Below are positions 1 to 13,100 of a DNA stretch of 64,000 bases, piece after piece (position 1 is the first letter of the stretch; the number at the start of each line of letters is the position of its first letter). The notes under the pieces are model-generated. The model worked only from the letters and a program-made list of their open reading frames with translations, did no database searches and was not told where the DNA came from. Source of the DNA: Toxoplasma gondii ME49 (Eukaryota; Apicomplexa; Conoidasida; Eucoccidiorida; Sarcocystidae). A program made the translations under genes and the position numbers. The stretch spans positions 4,615,137-4,679,136 of the forward strand of contig NC_031477.1 of assembly GCF_000006565.2 (NCBI RefSeq), given 5' to 3'.

Positions 1-2012
1 TTCGCCAGTTCTCCGCGCTCGCGAAGAAGAACAGCTGCTCAGAGAGCTTCACAGTGCCGGCCCAGGAGAGAGAACGAGAGAAGAGAAGAAGGTCCAGGAG
101 AGGGGAAGGAAAACGGAAGGAGACCCGGAGAGGACAGAAGAATACACACAGAGGAGAGAAGAGGAAGACGAGAGAAAAAGACGAGGAAGAAGCGAACGCA
201 GGAAAGAGGAAAGGAAGAAGGCAAAGTGTCAACGTGCAGCAGTGGGCTTTGTCTCTCTTTGCGTAGGACCAAAGTTCAAAAGGAAGAGGCACAACACAGA
301 CCTGGAAGAGCAAGAGAAGCGCGTTCTTTCGAAGGCTTTTCTCACGACTCGTCCTCTCTCTCTTTCCTCCTCTCTCTCTCTTTCCTCCTCTCTCTCTCTC
401 TTTCCTCCTCTCTCTCTCTTTCCTCCTCTCTCTCTCTTTCCTCCTCTCTCTCTCTTTCCTCCTCTCTCCTCGTCGGTTGCTTTCTTGTCTCGGACGATGA
501 CTTCGTCGACTCTCGCAGAGGAAATGCGTTTCGCGACTTTGGCGGCGTTGCCGTGTGTTCACTGGTTCACCTGCTTGCCTCGCGCACCGCCTTCGCTGCT
601 TCTGTCGAGATCCGCCATTGTCTCTGAGCAGCTCCGCGAGGCGGGCCGGGGTGTACAGACAGCCGAGAAGCGCGGAGTGCGAGCTTCTTCCCGGCGTTCA
701 AAAAGCCGAGGACCGCAGAAGGATTGTCTTTTTGGTCGAGCTGCGTCTGCAGAAGTCGCAGGTCACCACCCCCGTCTCCCCGCGAGCGAAGAAAACTGGG
801 AGCGAGGAAGCGGAAGCTCAGGGAGACTTCCTCGAGGCTGGAGGAGGCGGAGCGCAGAGCAGGAGTCGCCAGAACAAGGCGGAAAATCTCAAAAAAACGC
901 GTTTCCCCTCTCCTCCCGGTCTCGCCTTTCGACGGTGTGCGCAGCTGGAAAAGAGGGAGAGAGCTGCGACCACGGCGCCGCGAGGAAAGAGGAAGGAAAA
1001 CAAAGCCGGCGCAACGCCTTCGCGAGGAACACCGGAAGCTGCGGCCAGGAAGAACTCTGAAAGAGAAAAAGCTGCGGCAGAGCGACGCTTTTCAGTCCGC
1101 GGAGATGATGTGCGGTGTGTGGAGAGAGTCGTGACGCTGACCGAGAGAGAGAGAGCGACGCGCGAGCGACGGCAGTGTGTGATGCTTGCTCGCGGGAGGC
1201 TCTCTTCTTACTAGGTCAGGGGGGGGGGGTGGACCTGCACCTCAAAAAGCGTACAGATTGTGTCCGCTGTTTGCGAATTCGCATTCGCTGTTGCTTTCTC
1301 CATTTCCTTCAAAGCAAGAGGTCTTGAACAACGTCGGAGAGAGGCGAGGTTGGCGGATCAAAAGCGATTTTCCAGGCGCTCTGGTGGTGGTGCCGGGCGA
1401 GAAGCGAAGTCCTCGCGGTTCGGTGTCTCGACGAAACGCACCGCCGGCGCGGCGTCTGCGCTCTGCACAGACTCGCGCTTCTGCTCCTCTGTGCTTTTTT
1501 CCTTCTCTTTTCGTTCGCCTCTTCAAACGAAACGCGCGAACTCAGGAGACCCTCGCGCAACACACCGCGCGCGGGCGCAGGAAGGGGAACAAACGCGCTT
1601 GGCCGGCGTTCTCTCTTCGGCGCAGCGTTTTCTTCCACCACATTCTGCTTCACAGGTCTTCTCGCCTTCGTCTCGTCCGCGAAAAAAACAGCGTCCAGAG
1701 TCTTTCCGTCCACCAAAGGTTCCACCCGTCGCTTTCTCCTCGTTGCATTTTCTTACTCTGCGTACTCGTCTCGTACACCTCTTCTCTCTTCGAGTTTCCT
1801 CGTCCGCCGTCGCGCTCGACCTTTCTCTCCGTTCCGAGCGTTGTCTCCGTCCTCTGCCCCGCTCTCCTGTCTGTCTTTTCGTTTTCCCCTTCGCCAGACT
1901 CCACCGTCGTCTTCCTCGCTCTCTTCTGTCTCCCCCCTCGGTGCCTCGCCTCGGCCTGGCCTCGTGGAAGCGTTGCCGCCGCGTCCGCTTTCTTCAGCGC
2001 AAGAGAACGACC
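1..2012. other. Upstream region of RPN3, no confident gene
   Basis: This stretch precedes the RPN3 start codon. It contains a pyrimidine tract (separate entry), GA-rich sequence before it and long CT-rich sequence from about 1500 to 2010, typical of coccidian promoter and 5'UTR DNA. Two overlapping plus-strand open frames lie between about 500 and 1210. Both are Arg/Ser-rich and I could not assign either to a family. They could be part of an upstream gene or simply UTR. A poly-G run sits at about 1219-1228. Confidence 0.5.
355..471 (+). repeat. CT-rich short tandem repeat
   Basis: A run of imperfect units of the form TCTCTCTCTTTCCTCC is repeated about seven times on the plus strand. The unit is 15-17 bases, so most reading frames through it give Leu/Ser repeats that should not be taken as protein. 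Such tracts are common in coccidian promoters and 5'UTRs. Confidence 0.85.
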
Positions 2013-3847
2013 ATGGCGCAGGACGCGACTGCGGCGCCTCCAGCTGGCGCAGCCGGCGCAGCCGAGAAGAAGAGCGCGGCTTCTTCGCCTCTGCTCACTC
2101 TCTGCATCGCCGTCGAACAGCTGCGGCAGGGCGTCGAGCAGCAAGACGATCGCCAAGTCACGCGCATGTTTCGCCAGTTCAAGACTCTTCGCACAACTTG
2201 CACTCCACACACTCTGCTCCTCGTTGCTTCGCGCCTCCTCTGGAACTCCGATCCCGGCAACGCGAAGGCGAACGCAGAACCTGAACAAGGCGCAGGCTCC
2301 TCCGCTCCAGCGACGACTGCAGACGCCGCGCGGTCGACTCGCGACGAGGCGACGCTCGCCTTCTGGAAGGCCATGCAACGCGCTCTCCACGCCGCGGGCG
2401 CCGAGGACGGAACCCAGGCGATGGACGTCGACATTCCGGTACAGAGACGAGAGGCTCGCGACCGCTCACGGCTTCTTTGCTTCGCTGGGGGGAATCGAAT
2501 CAAGCTTAAGCAGTGACGGCCATGCGCCGAGGAACACACATAGATCAGGAAACATAGGCGAGGCTCTTCCAAGGCTTGCGTCGGTGTCTTCTCTCTTCTT
2601 TACTCTGTCGCATATCGGTCCAGTATCGTTTTCCAATGCTTCTCTCTCTCTTCCTTCTCCATCGTCCTCTCCTTCTCCTTCGTTGCCTTCTCTCTCTCCT
2701 CCTGCCTCTCATTCTTTACGTTTTTCTGCGTCTCCTCCTTCCGTCTCTTTTCCTTTCTCCGTTTCCCTCTCTGGCCTTCTCTTTCGTCTGCCCCCGCATA
2801 TCGTTCTCATTGTATGTTCGCTTGTCTCTTTTGTTCTTCTCCTCACCGCGCCGGCGCTCGGCTGTGCGTCTGCTGTCTCCAGCCCCCCCCGGCGGAGTCC
2901 TTCCCCTTGGCGGCGAAAGACTTCGCCTCTTGTTTGCCCGAGGTCGAGGCGCTGCTGGCGCTGCTGCTGCTCCTTCGTCTGATCGACTCGCGCCGCTTCG
3001 CTCAGGCCGTCGAGTTCGGCGATCTGCTCGTCGACCGCGTTCTCGGATCGACGCCTGTCGGCGCGCCTGCGCCCTCTGGCGCCAGTGAGACGCCGCTCTG
3101 GAGAAGGAGACGCCTCGACCTCGTCGGCGCCAAGTGCATCTTCTACTGGTATCGCGCGCGCGAGCTCGACCGAGCTCTCACACCTCACGTCCGAGCGTAA
3201 GGCGCCTCCTCTCGCGTCGGCAGTCCGCGGATCTTCCGAGAGGTTTGTCTCGCGTAGATCCCTGAGAAGCAGACAAAGAGAGGGAGGAAACGAAAGAGAG
3301 AGGGAGGAAAGGCCTCCTCAGGCTCTCCGTGCATGCAGCGTCTGTGGCCTGGCCCAGGGTCAGCGCGCGAGCGCCAACTGCATGTCCAAAGAAACAGAAC
3401 ACCCCCACTGTTGGCACTTTGGAACTTTTGCAAAGCGCTCGAGAGGCCGCGGGAGCTGGAGCGGAAGGACTGCGGAATCTCGACTCTCACCTCTTCGCGG
3501 GGGGCGAGGGGAGTTCTCTTTGTTGTGGAACATGTCGAGAAGAAAAACGCATCCGTCGCCCAGAACGTTCGTTTTCCGGTACCTCCACGCGCCTTCGCTG
3601 TCTAGATGGCCCTCTCCGGAAAACGCCTCGATTCCGGCAGAATTTCCGGTGTCGGGAGACCCTCTCAGAGAGAACTTCTGCACTCCTCCTTGCTCAACGA
3701 TGCATTTGTTCTCGGATGCATGCGCATCCGAATCTGGAGACGTCTCTACATGTCGACCTAGGCACCTTGACATGCGTATTTATATCTGTGTCTAAATATA
3801 ATGTATATAATACATACATATATATATATATATACATATATATATAC

Positions 3848-3884
<37 letters not shown>

Positions 3885-6800
3885 CATACGTATATATATA
3901 TATATACATACATATATATATGTGTATTTATGCGTCTTTATATGTAGATGGTTGCGTTGACTGTTTTGTTGCCAGTCTCAGGTCGCGCGTGTGTGTATGC
4001 GCATGTCTGCTTTCCTTTTCGCGTCTCTCCGCCGGTAGCCGTCGATCTGTTTGTCTGCGTTTTTCTGTGTCGAAGCTGAGACCGTTGCCTCTTTGAAAGC
4101 CGGTCAGCCTGCGACGCGAACTGGAGGCTGGGCATTGGCGAAGCTCTTCGCCGGAGAAAAGGATGAAAGGAGCGTCCACTTCGCGTCGGAATGGTCGCAG
4201 AAAAGTTGGAACTGTGCGCCGAGGAGAGCAGCAGTGCTCGTGAGAAGAACTCAAGAGAGGAGGAGACGAAGAGGAAAGAGAGAAGGGGAAAGAAGAGCGC
4301 TGTAGTGCGAAGGCGAGAAGAGGACGGCAATTGACAACTGTGCCTTTTGTGCGCGTTTGCAGAAAACTCCTCAATGCGTACACCGTCGCCAGTGTCCAGC
4401 ACGACACGATGACGCAAGCGACGGTGTTGAATCTTCTTCTTCGAAACTACATTGCCTCGAACCAGTACGAACTCGCTCTCAAACTGGTGAGCTCCTCTTC
4501 TGTTCTTTTCTCTCTGCACACTGTACGTGGAAAGATGGCGCGTCCGTGTCGTTCTCGAGTCTTTCGTTTCTCTGGGTCCTCCTCCTTCTCCGTCCAGTTC
4601 GACGTTCCGGCCTCCGGAGCGAGAAGCTTCTCTCCACGGCCATGCCGTCGCTGTCTGGGGCGCTCTGCGCATGCGTCGACGGGAGTCGGGCGAGCGTCTC
4701 TCTACACCTGGCGACTACTGGGAGCGCTGCGGGAGAAGTTCTCGAGTTCTGCAGGGTGCAGACACCCCTGGAGGAGGGGATGGCTGTGCGTTTGCAGAAG
4801 CAGCGGGTTTTTTGTTTCGCGAGTTGCCGTCGGAAAGTTGGTTCCTGTGAATCCGGTCAAACTTCAACTCGCAGTCCGTATGGCCGAAGGTCATCTGTGT
4901 ACCTTCGTCCAAAACGAAAAAAAGTCGAAAGAGCTGCTCTCCAGAGAAACCGTGTAAGCAGGCCGGTCTCCGAAGTGATGTCTCCCCTCACGACTGCGTG
5001 GTGACCGCACTGGCGGCTCAGGAGTGGATTGCTCTCGCTGTTTCCAATTTGAGGGATAACGCTGATCCACGAAGGAGGCGTAGAACGGAGGCGATGTGGA
5101 GTCCGGCTTTTGCCACCGAGAGGGAGAAAGGTCCGCTCCCAATCTCGCGGTCGTCGCTTCGCCGGCCTCTTCAGTTGCCTGTTGCGCCTCGTTGCCTTTT
5201 TTTGCTGTGAAGATTTCCAAGGCCTGCTTCCCGGAAAACCTCCGATCGAACGCGCAGCAAGCTCGCCACCTTTACTACCTCGGTGAGACTCCGTGTATAA
5301 GCCGGAGCCGGCGAAACGGGGAGGAGAGCCCATTGGCAACGGGTCATGGCAAGCCTTTTCTGAAGAGCAGAGACTTTGAGTTGGGTCACTGTCTTCGACA
5401 TTATGGAACGACTTTCTTCGGCTGGATTTCTGTCCGGGGAAACTGGAAGCTTTACTGCAGTTGAGTCAAAAAGATTCCAGCAGATATAGAGATCTAGAAC
5501 AGCCAAAATCACTTGTCGCGTCTTGCCTACTGTCGGTGTGTGGTTTTGCCATTTGAAAGTCGTAGCGACTCTCTGAAATGCTCCTTTCATCTCTCCCTTT
5601 GCCTTGGGGGATACCGGTGAAGCAGGGATCCATAGTGAAAGCGTCGTTCTCTCACGGTCTTAAAATGCTTCTCTCAACTGAGAGTCTTTCTCTTCTTCGA
5701 CCTAGACTCTGCGGTCTCAGATTGCTCACCAAAAAGCGCAGCGAAAAGAGTCTCGTCTGCGAAAGATCGACTCGCCTCCCGATCCTTTCTCAGCGGCTGT
5801 CTTCTTCGCTGGTGCCGAACCGGTTCTCTGCTTATTTCCTCCGCCAAGGCGGCTTGTATTCGCAGCTTCCGCGCGGGCGCTTCGCGCTTCTTCGTCTTTG
5901 TTTCAGCCCAGTTGTGCTCCTCAATTCCGCTCGTCACTTCTGTTTCTCAATTTTTCTTTCCAGGATGTATTCAAGCTGTGCGCCTCGAATATAGTGCGGC
6001 CTTCGCCAAGCTCCAGTTGGCCCTCCGCAAGGCTCCGCAGCAGCCGCGCGTAGCTGCCGGCTTCCGCCTAGCTGTGAGCACTCTTTTTGAACGTTCTTTT
6101 TCTTTCATGCCTGTGTGCGTGAGTCGAAGATCTTCGCCTCTCCCCCTGTACTCTTCACCTCTTCTTCCAGGCAAACAAGGAACGTTTCAACGCATGCATG
6201 TGACAGCCAACATCTCCAGTGTCTCCTCTGGGTTCTTCCTCTCTCTTTCTACTGTTTCCCTCCCGTCTCGTCCTCTCTCATCTTCTCTCTCGTCTTCTCT
6301 TTCTTCTTTCCTCTCTTCTCTCCTCTTTCTTCTTTCTTCTCTCTCTTCTCTCACCTTCTGTCTCTTCTTGCTCTTCGCTCTGTGTGTCTTGTGGAGGCTT
6401 GCCTCTCGCGTCGCTTGTTTCGCGTTGGTTACGTCGTAATCCGTCGAGCTGCTTGGCCCTCTGCCCTCTCTGTCCTCTCTGTCCTCAGGTGTTGAAGAAA
6501 GCAATCGTCGTCGAGCTGTTGATGGGAGACATTCCTGAAAGGGCCATCTTCAGCCGCAAGGAGACCCGCGCTGCTCTCTTGCCGTACAAACACATCGTGC
6601 TGGTGAGCCGATCAAACAGGCGGCACACACAAGAGACGGACAAAGAGCTCGAATCCACTCGCAGTCGTCCGCCGATCCAAAGATACACAAAACGCTGCCG
6701 ACGGAGTGGCTGTGGGTGGAAGAGCGACTCAGAGGGAGAGAGAAGCCTCAGGGGAGACCGAGAAATCGCGATTCGTTCGGCGGCGGTACAAGAAGGACTG

Positions 6801-8878
6801 GTCCAGGTCTGATAAAGGCGACAGGAGGCCTCGAGCTGTGAATGCACGTCTATAGTAGGTGTGACTGGCGTTTCTTCTTTACCATTATGAGAGGACGTAG
6901 GTGTGAATTCCTCCTTTTTTTGCAAGTTTCTGTGTGAGGACGTATGTCTGTTTTCTTCCACTGGGAAGTGTACGACGTTTTCGTCGCACTCATCTGCGGG
7001 AAACTGCGCATTTTTTAGGCGGTGCGTAGCGGCGACTTGCATGCGTTTGCGCGAGTCATGTCCGACTTTGAAAAAGCGTTCATCAAGGACGGGACTCTCT
7101 TCCTCATTCGCCGCCTCCACCACAACGTCATTCGCGCGGGGCTTCGTCTGATTTCTCTGTCTTACTCTCGCATTTCACTCGTAAGCTTTCTCGCGGTTGC
7201 GCAGAAGCCGCTGCCAAAGACAGGTCCTCATAGTCACGCAAAAGTCGAAGGCGAAGCATAGGGAAGCCAGGCACCCCACTCACTCCCGTCGCGTCGCCGG
7301 CAGCGGAGACGCCGTTCTTTCCTTGGAGCAGAGGGAGGAGCAGAGGCGGAGAAAGGCGGCGAACAGAGTCGAAGAAGAGGATCGACGATGGGGAAGAGAA
7401 CAGATGCTGTGCTGTTCCGGTTTGGTGGTGCAGGAAGATGTAGCGGAGAAGCTGGGACTGGACAGCGCGGCGTCTGCAGAGAACATCGTGGCGAAGGCGA
7501 TTCTCGATGGCGTGATCGAAGCGGCGATCGATCATGAGAAGAAGTGCGTGGAATCCAAGGTAAGCAGCGGAAGTTCCTTTTCCTTCGAACTCGACCATGT
7601 CGACCTCAAAGCATGGCACCTCTCTGGCCACGATGCATTCAAACCAACTCAGATACATGGACGTGGATGTGTATGCGCATAGGTTATACATACATGGGTA
7701 TGCACAACTTTGCATGTATGTTGTCTGTGAGAATGCATTCTTACGTAGCTGCAATAAACTTGGAGACTCGCGAAAGGGCACAGACTGAGGACCGAAATCT
7801 GCTCTTGGTGTGGACCGGGTCTTGTCGATGAAAAGAAACGCTTCGGCCTCTCTTCTGGGAGACATTGATGGCAGCTTCCCGTGGTCGCGTCTTTTCCCCG
7901 TCTTCTTTGCACATGTTGGCGCTTGTTTTCTTTTTTCTTTGTACAAGATTTCGTTTCGTTTTCCTCTTCCTTCTCTTCAGGCAAGTGTGGCGATCTACTC
8001 CTCGACAGAGCCGCAGAAAGCCTTCAACAAGCGCATCACCTTCTGTCTGCAGCTCCACACAGATGCCGTCAAGGTAGGAGTTTCAGATCGGAGAGGAAGA
8101 TGCAAATGCATTGGAAGAAGCAAATAGGAGATTCTGTGGCAAGGAGGCGTCGCAGTGTCTGCGTCATCTATACTCATTCGATCCTCAGCTGTGTCCATCT
8201 CTAGCGCGCGAAGCGAGACGTGAGTGCGCCCTGCACCTGTTTTCTTTCCGCTCAAGCGAGTCCGCGATGACGGCTGCGCGTCCACACAGGTTTCGGCGTA
8301 CGCGGAGCTAAATCGGAAAGCCGCGTGTGTATGCGCATGTTGTAGACTGCGTGCTTCTGGTATTTCCTGTTTTTTCTTTCACTGGGACCCAGGCAATGCA
8401 ATACCCAGAAGCAGAGGAAACGCAGACACGCGGCTTCGACGACGTGGATGAACGCCGGAAGGCTCTGCAGGAGGAAATGGCTAGGGTGAGTTCGGACGCT
8501 GGTGAAACTGCGAAGCGGACATGCGAGAAGTCTCTACATCGCTGTCAAATTCCTCCATAAAGCCACATGCTCTGAGATTGCCCCCTCGTATCCGTATTTG
8601 TATATATATATATATATATATAAATATAAATATATAAGTGTATATGTATATATATAAATATATAACTGTATATATATATATATATATAAACGTGGGTGTC
8701 CGCAGAGCAGAGGGTAGTATGTGCACGGTTGTGTATCTTCCCTCTTTCACAAAGGTGTGGCTGCCTCCACGCTTGCAGTCCTTTTTCAGTTCACGTTGTG
8801 CCCTTTGCTTGCGAGAGTCTCTTTCTTCTGCAGGTCGAGGATGAGGAGCTGGACGATGACGATTTGGACATGCTTTAA
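2013..8878 (+). CDS. RPN3: 26S proteasome regulatory subunit RPN3 (PSMD3), 11 exons
   Basis: RPN3 is a PCI-domain subunit of the 19S lid of the 26S proteasome and helps hold the lid together. Exons by eye: 2013-2438, 2883-3196, 4363-4486, 5213-5282, 5964-6073, 6489-6602, 7019-7180, 7434-7559, 7981-8073, 8393-8485, 8834-8878. All have GT/AG borders and join in frame to 558 residues, close to the size of metazoan PSMD3. Family landmarks in order are the [13 protein letters not shown] helix ([16 protein letters not shown], about residue 262), [26 protein letters not shown], then the PCI region (about 320-490) with [24 protein letters not shown] and [18 protein letters not shown]. The protein ends in the acidic tail [12 protein letters not shown]. 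The start ATG lies in a good context (accATGg). Introns range from about 320 to 1170 bp; intron 2 holds a TA microsatellite and intron 3 a possible numt. Identification is firm; single-base exon edges are inference. Confidence 0.95.
3797..3932. repeat. TA-rich microsatellite in RPN3 intron 2
   Basis: Nearly pure TA dinucleotides interrupted by TACATA units, directly visible. Translations such as poly-Tyr/Ile in this stretch are artefacts. Confidence 0.95.
4902..5065 (-). pseudogene. Possible old numt, cox3-like, in RPN3 intron 3
   Basis: The plus strand at 4938-4990 aligns by eye with the cox3-like numt at 63822-63875, at roughly two thirds identity. Shared blocks include TCTCCAGA, a central TAA, and GGTCTC/CAGTCTC followed by GA-TGAT. 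Translated on the minus strand it still reads [11 protein letters not shown] where the younger copy reads SETGLFISFFW. It is in the same orientation as the 63.7-kb copy. The segment is short and diverged, so this is a tentative call. Confidence 0.4.
8597..8692. repeat. TA-rich microsatellite in RPN3 intron 10
   Basis: TATATA runs broken by TAAATATAAATAT, lying between RPN3 exons 10 and 11. No coding capacity. Confidence 0.9.
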
Positions 8879-9119
8879 AATAAAAACGAGGGACGCACAG
8901 ATGCGTTTGAGGCGCGTGGTAGAATGGGACGTAGGGAAAAACACAGGAGACAGGAGCAGCAGTTTTTTACGCTCTGGGGAGAGACTGAGGAGGGAAGACG
9001 ACATGGAAGGAAAAGCCAGAAACAGGCGAGCTTGGTGGCTTTCCACTTGTCTGCTGTGGAAGCTCAGTGCTCAAGGCAGAGAGCACTGGCTTGGGGATCC
9101 AAGAAACTGTGCTCTCGTC

Positions 9120-9340
9120 AATAAGATTCGTAGTTCAAGGTCTTTCGCATTCAGTACGAATCAAATCGCAACTGAAGCTCGATCAACTGTTACACACTTT
9201 AGAATGATGTTCCTAGGCCGTACTCCCGTTATTAAGACTCGTAGTTCAAGGTAGTGTACCTGCAACACCATTCAGATAACAACTGGAGCGAGACTCTTTG
9301 TTGACAAACAGAAACTCCGAAGCGGCGATGCCAAGGTAGA
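9120..9340. repeat. Imperfect direct repeat, period about 111 bp
   Basis: The string AAGATTCGTAGTTCAAGGT starting near 9122 recurs as AAGACTCGTAGTTCAAGGT near 9233. After each there is a CATTCAG followed by an AACTGAAGC/AACTGGAGC block, so two diverged tandem units are present just downstream of RPN3. Function unknown. Confidence 0.6.
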
Positions 9341-9921
9341 GTTCCGGTGGCTAATGCCATTGAGGCTCATGACGGGGCATCAAACACGGCGGCAGAAAAA
9401 AATATAGTAAACTCGAAGAACGCCAACAACTTTACCTCATTGTGTAGATGCAGAACAACTGTCACCGCAAACACGAGTGTGGCAGGCCGCCAGTGATCCT
9501 CAACTCGACGCGATACTGTTTTTCCTTGAGACAGTTGAAAGCGTTGATGCCAGTTTTATACGACAGAACGGTTATTCCTCATCGGTTGTGCTCTAGGCGT
9601 AATATGTGGATCGTTGCTGTTGCTCGTATGGACAACGAGAGGAAGGCACTGTTAGGACTTGCTCGTATCTACAGCCTAACGACTGCGGTGTGGCGTCTCA
9701 CGTACACGCAGCCGAGTCAATAGAAGTCCCCGACTTTCGCGTTCTGTGAAGAGACGCAGACGATTTCCACAGACCCGTAGTATGTTGGTAAGATTTAGTT
9801 GTAAATAAAGGAACTACAATCTAATTGGAATTCTGTATTAGTGTAAGTGAAGTACTTACGACTCGCCAGTTCTACAGTCGTCGAGTCATGCGAATTACAG
9901 AACAACGCAAGGATACGAAAG

Positions 9922-10165
9922 AGGCTCTTGTAGCATGCAGCGCTCCCCATCTTCCCATCCTGTCTATGAATGTATGCATGTTATGAGTGCTAGCAAATAC
10001 ACAGGATGCTTCTGAAGAGTGTCTAAACTCTAGAGCAGCGGTGGTTGATTAAGAGGGTACAGAGGCACGAGGCTGTTGTGGCAGGCAACGCCGTCAGTTC
10101 CCATCCTGCTGCTACTTCTTCAGATGTTGAATGCCAACAAATGCACCAAGGTGCCACAACTGCAG
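9922..10165. repeat. Dimeric dispersed repeat, copy 1 (unit about 147 bp)
   Basis: Two tandem diverged units begin GAGGCTCTTGTAGCATGCAG (9922) and GAGGCTGTTGTGGCAGGCAAC (10069). Each continues with CCCATCCTG and, further on, a 'tagc/aac AAATacaccAGGatgc'-like block. A second dimer with the same layout lies at 16045-16300. It looks like part of a nuclear dispersed repeat family; I cannot name it from sequence alone. Confidence 0.6.
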
Positions 10166-13100
10166 CCGTCTAGATGGAGCAGTCACAGCTCCCGCCAGAA
10201 GGGACGAAACCCACGGTCTTCGAGAGTGGGAACGTAGTCGCCAAGTCCCGAAAAAAACGCCTTTATATCAATTTTACCTATTTTCCAGGCCAAAGATTCC
10301 ACTGCATGTGTCAACAGTCACCATTCCCAGACTCCAGATGTCGTTCTGGGCGTTTTCTATGGAAGCACTGGTGTCCCACATTTCCAGCTCAACTATCCTG
10401 CTCCGCTTCGCGAGCCAGTGCTGAAGTGCAGCACACTTTCCCCCCCAAACCCTCGTAAAGAATACGTCACAGCGGCGTTTGTACTCCTTGGGAAACCTTC
10501 TCGTCGTTAATCTCTTTGTCGTGAATAGGTCGTGTTGTCCATTTGGACGAGCAAGACAGCCTCAGAGGACAGGTGCGGTTGCTTGCGTTGTGGAGTACGA
10601 AGGACTCGAGAGGACTGTCTGTCAGAAACTGTTTCACGAGTGAGGAACGTTGAGTTAGAGACACTTCAGAACTGGTGGCCGAGACGCATGCTCATCAAGC
10701 ATTCATTCCTAGCATGTTTGCTGAATAGAGGGCTCACTCCACCAAGAAAGACAGACGCAGCAGTGCCTGCAGCTCTTTGCCTCATGACCGTGACAACACT
10801 GTCCTAGCCACTGGAGGACTCGAAGTTCCTCTCAGCGACACAAAACGAAACGCTTCGCTTCTTTGTTTCTTTCGTACCGTGGTCACGTGTTTCTAAAGGG
10901 GGAAAGGCGTATGGCTCTCGAAGGCCTGCTCTATCGGCTTGTGTTGATGCGAAAGGAGGTGCTGGACTGCAATTAGGACACAATTGCCTTTCCAGGAACA
11001 CAGCGTCTGGTCGTCGATGCACCTTTACCGTGTCTTTCCCCTAATGTTTCTTCCACAGTAAACGCACACAATGTATCAAATAAACAACAGCCTTACGGAG
11101 GTGTGCTTGCAGGCTGTGAGTTCGGGTCCGTGCAGTTCTGCTGTTTACTGTGTCATCACTTGGGAGCATCGCCGCACCTTGTTGTTGTCGCCGGCAGCAA
11201 ACGAGAGAAAAAGTGAAAAGAGCGAAGTGACCAGAGCCGTCAGACTTTTCCAGTTTCATGATTCGTGGTATTTTCCGTGTCATTTCGTCGATACACATGC
11301 AGCAAGTCTCCGCACGTTTGCTCGTAAGTCCCGGATACCCCAATCACCCGTTTTCCCTTTGCCATATCCTGTTTTACCGCGCGCATATCTGGCTTGCAGA
11401 TGTGGTTACAAATGCGAGAGAAGACAACACGGAATAAATCAGACAAGTCCGGTCTTTTCTGTTCAGTGACAGCGACTGGCCAATCTGGACGGCATGCGCT
11501 CCCACACGCAGTCATCCTGTGTCTGCAAGCACTCAAGTGCTGTCGATTTTTTCAGCCCTGTTTGCGTCTTCCAGTGTCCCTTCTCCCTTTCAGTGGTGAC
11601 CGTTTCTCCTCACTGAAAAGAGCACCATTCTGGTACTGAGGAAACGGTCTCTGTGAAGCAGTTTCTCATCATAAAGGAAGGTTCCCTCTGTTTGTTGGGG
11701 GGCCCCCACAGAGAGTCGCGCGGCCTCTCGCGGCCCTCACCGTTTGTGGCGTTAAGTGCGAAGCGTTCGAGGAAAAAAAGGGACGCGCAAAAGACAGAAG
11801 GGTTTGCCGAAAAACGAACACAGGCCAGGCGCGGAAACGAGCGAGCAGGTAACTGTTCTGGGCGGGGAGGAGCAACGGGAGGTTTTCAGTTTCGACTGGC
11901 CTTTCGGCCGCAATCCACACGACTGCTCTCCGGAAGCCAGAAAGGACCAGGGCATTTAGACGGAAAGACACGAAAGCATGGCAAGAGTGAAAGAAGCAAA
12001 AGGCAGAAGTTCCCCACAGTGTCCCACCGCGTCGACAAAAGCGTAGCGTTGACACACCTTTTTAGTGAGAAATGCGTAAGCACAGACTTCAAGTGTATTT
12101 GCGTGTGCAGAGAAAGAGCTTTTCAAAGTCAGCGACAAAGACATGCAAACGAGACAAGTAAATCTCCAGAAACTTACTCGTGTACGTGTGAAAACAAAAC
12201 TCATTACTCGAGCCACACAGAAGCCGCCGAAAGCGACACGACAGCTGAGTTGCTTTCGAGGCAAGGAGGCTATCGATTCAAGCTGCCCGACCTTGACATA
12301 TGCCATTTATATCGAAACGCTAGACCTGTCTGCGTTAGTACACACATATGTGCCTCCGCTTCTGTCTTCGATTGTCTGTTCCATACGTGTTTACTGCCAC
12401 AAAGGTCAGCGTATGTAACGGAGGCGCAACTCTCGTGAGTAGCAGCTTGGCAGAACTGCGTTTGTGAATCCTTCGCGAACACAAGCAGTGGCCCGCAATC
12501 TCAGAACGATGGGGAGTATCGGCTTATGTTGACCCAATCATAATAAAGCTTTGCTTCACTTATTTGTGTACAGATGCATGCACTTCTGAGCCGCTTGCTG
12601 TAGTTCTCTCGGTCTCGCAAAACGCTGAAAGAACTCGAGCGAAAAAGACTAGGAGAAGCGGTTGCACTGACGGTTGTTTTTGCGGTGGCCGACCACTCCC
12701 AATCGTCTCTTCAGCTTTTGTCTCGGGAACCACTTGCGTGTTCGAGGCATTTTCCAAGAATGTCGATTTCGTTTGAGAGCATCACTTTCCCTTCCTCCCC
12801 AACGCCAGGCACGGACCGCAAGCCCAGCTCGGCGCGAGAGGAACTGCGAAGACAGCTACAGAATCATCGACCTTTGTAAGGAGAGGAAGAGGGGGACAGA
12901 CGAAAACGAAGGGAACGCATCACAAAGAACTGTGTATGGACTCAACGGTGCATGTGTTTGGAAGTGAGGCCCCACCAAGCTACGACGCAAGCGACAAAGA
13001 AGCCCAAGAGCGCGTTCCCCGTCGCCTTTTTGGTGTTCTTCGTTCCTGTTCTTTATTGAAGAGAAAAATCAGAGGGAAACTGTGGCAGAAATCGCGGACG

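Noticed and set aside
242..1214. Overlapping plus-strand open frames of 272, 219 and 136 codons upstream of RPN3
   Set aside because: The longest runs through the CT repeat, all are Arg/Ser-rich, they contradict each other in frame and none shows a family motif or clean exon borders.
1186..2982. 598-codon plus-strand open frame overlapping RPN3 exon 1
   Set aside because: It is in a different frame from the well-supported RPN3 coding exon and crosses its intron; its Ser/Phe/Leu/Arg composition is that of antiphase CT-rich DNA.
3712..3731. Inverted repeat TCGGATGC...GCATCCGA
   Set aside because: Short (8-bp arms, 4-bp loop), inside an RPN3 intron, and without a partner element; likely chance given frequent GCATGC motifs.
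3694..4096. Tyr/Ile-rich peptides across TA repeats (also at 8.6, 13.4, 17.6, 49.6, 50.7 and 57.4-57.9 kb)
   Set aside because: These are translations of TA microsatellites, not proteins.
11653..12438. 261-codon plus-strand open frame in the gene-poor region
   Set aside because: Composition is mixed, with no domain, no targeting signal and no conserved-looking block; long frames arise by chance at this GC content.
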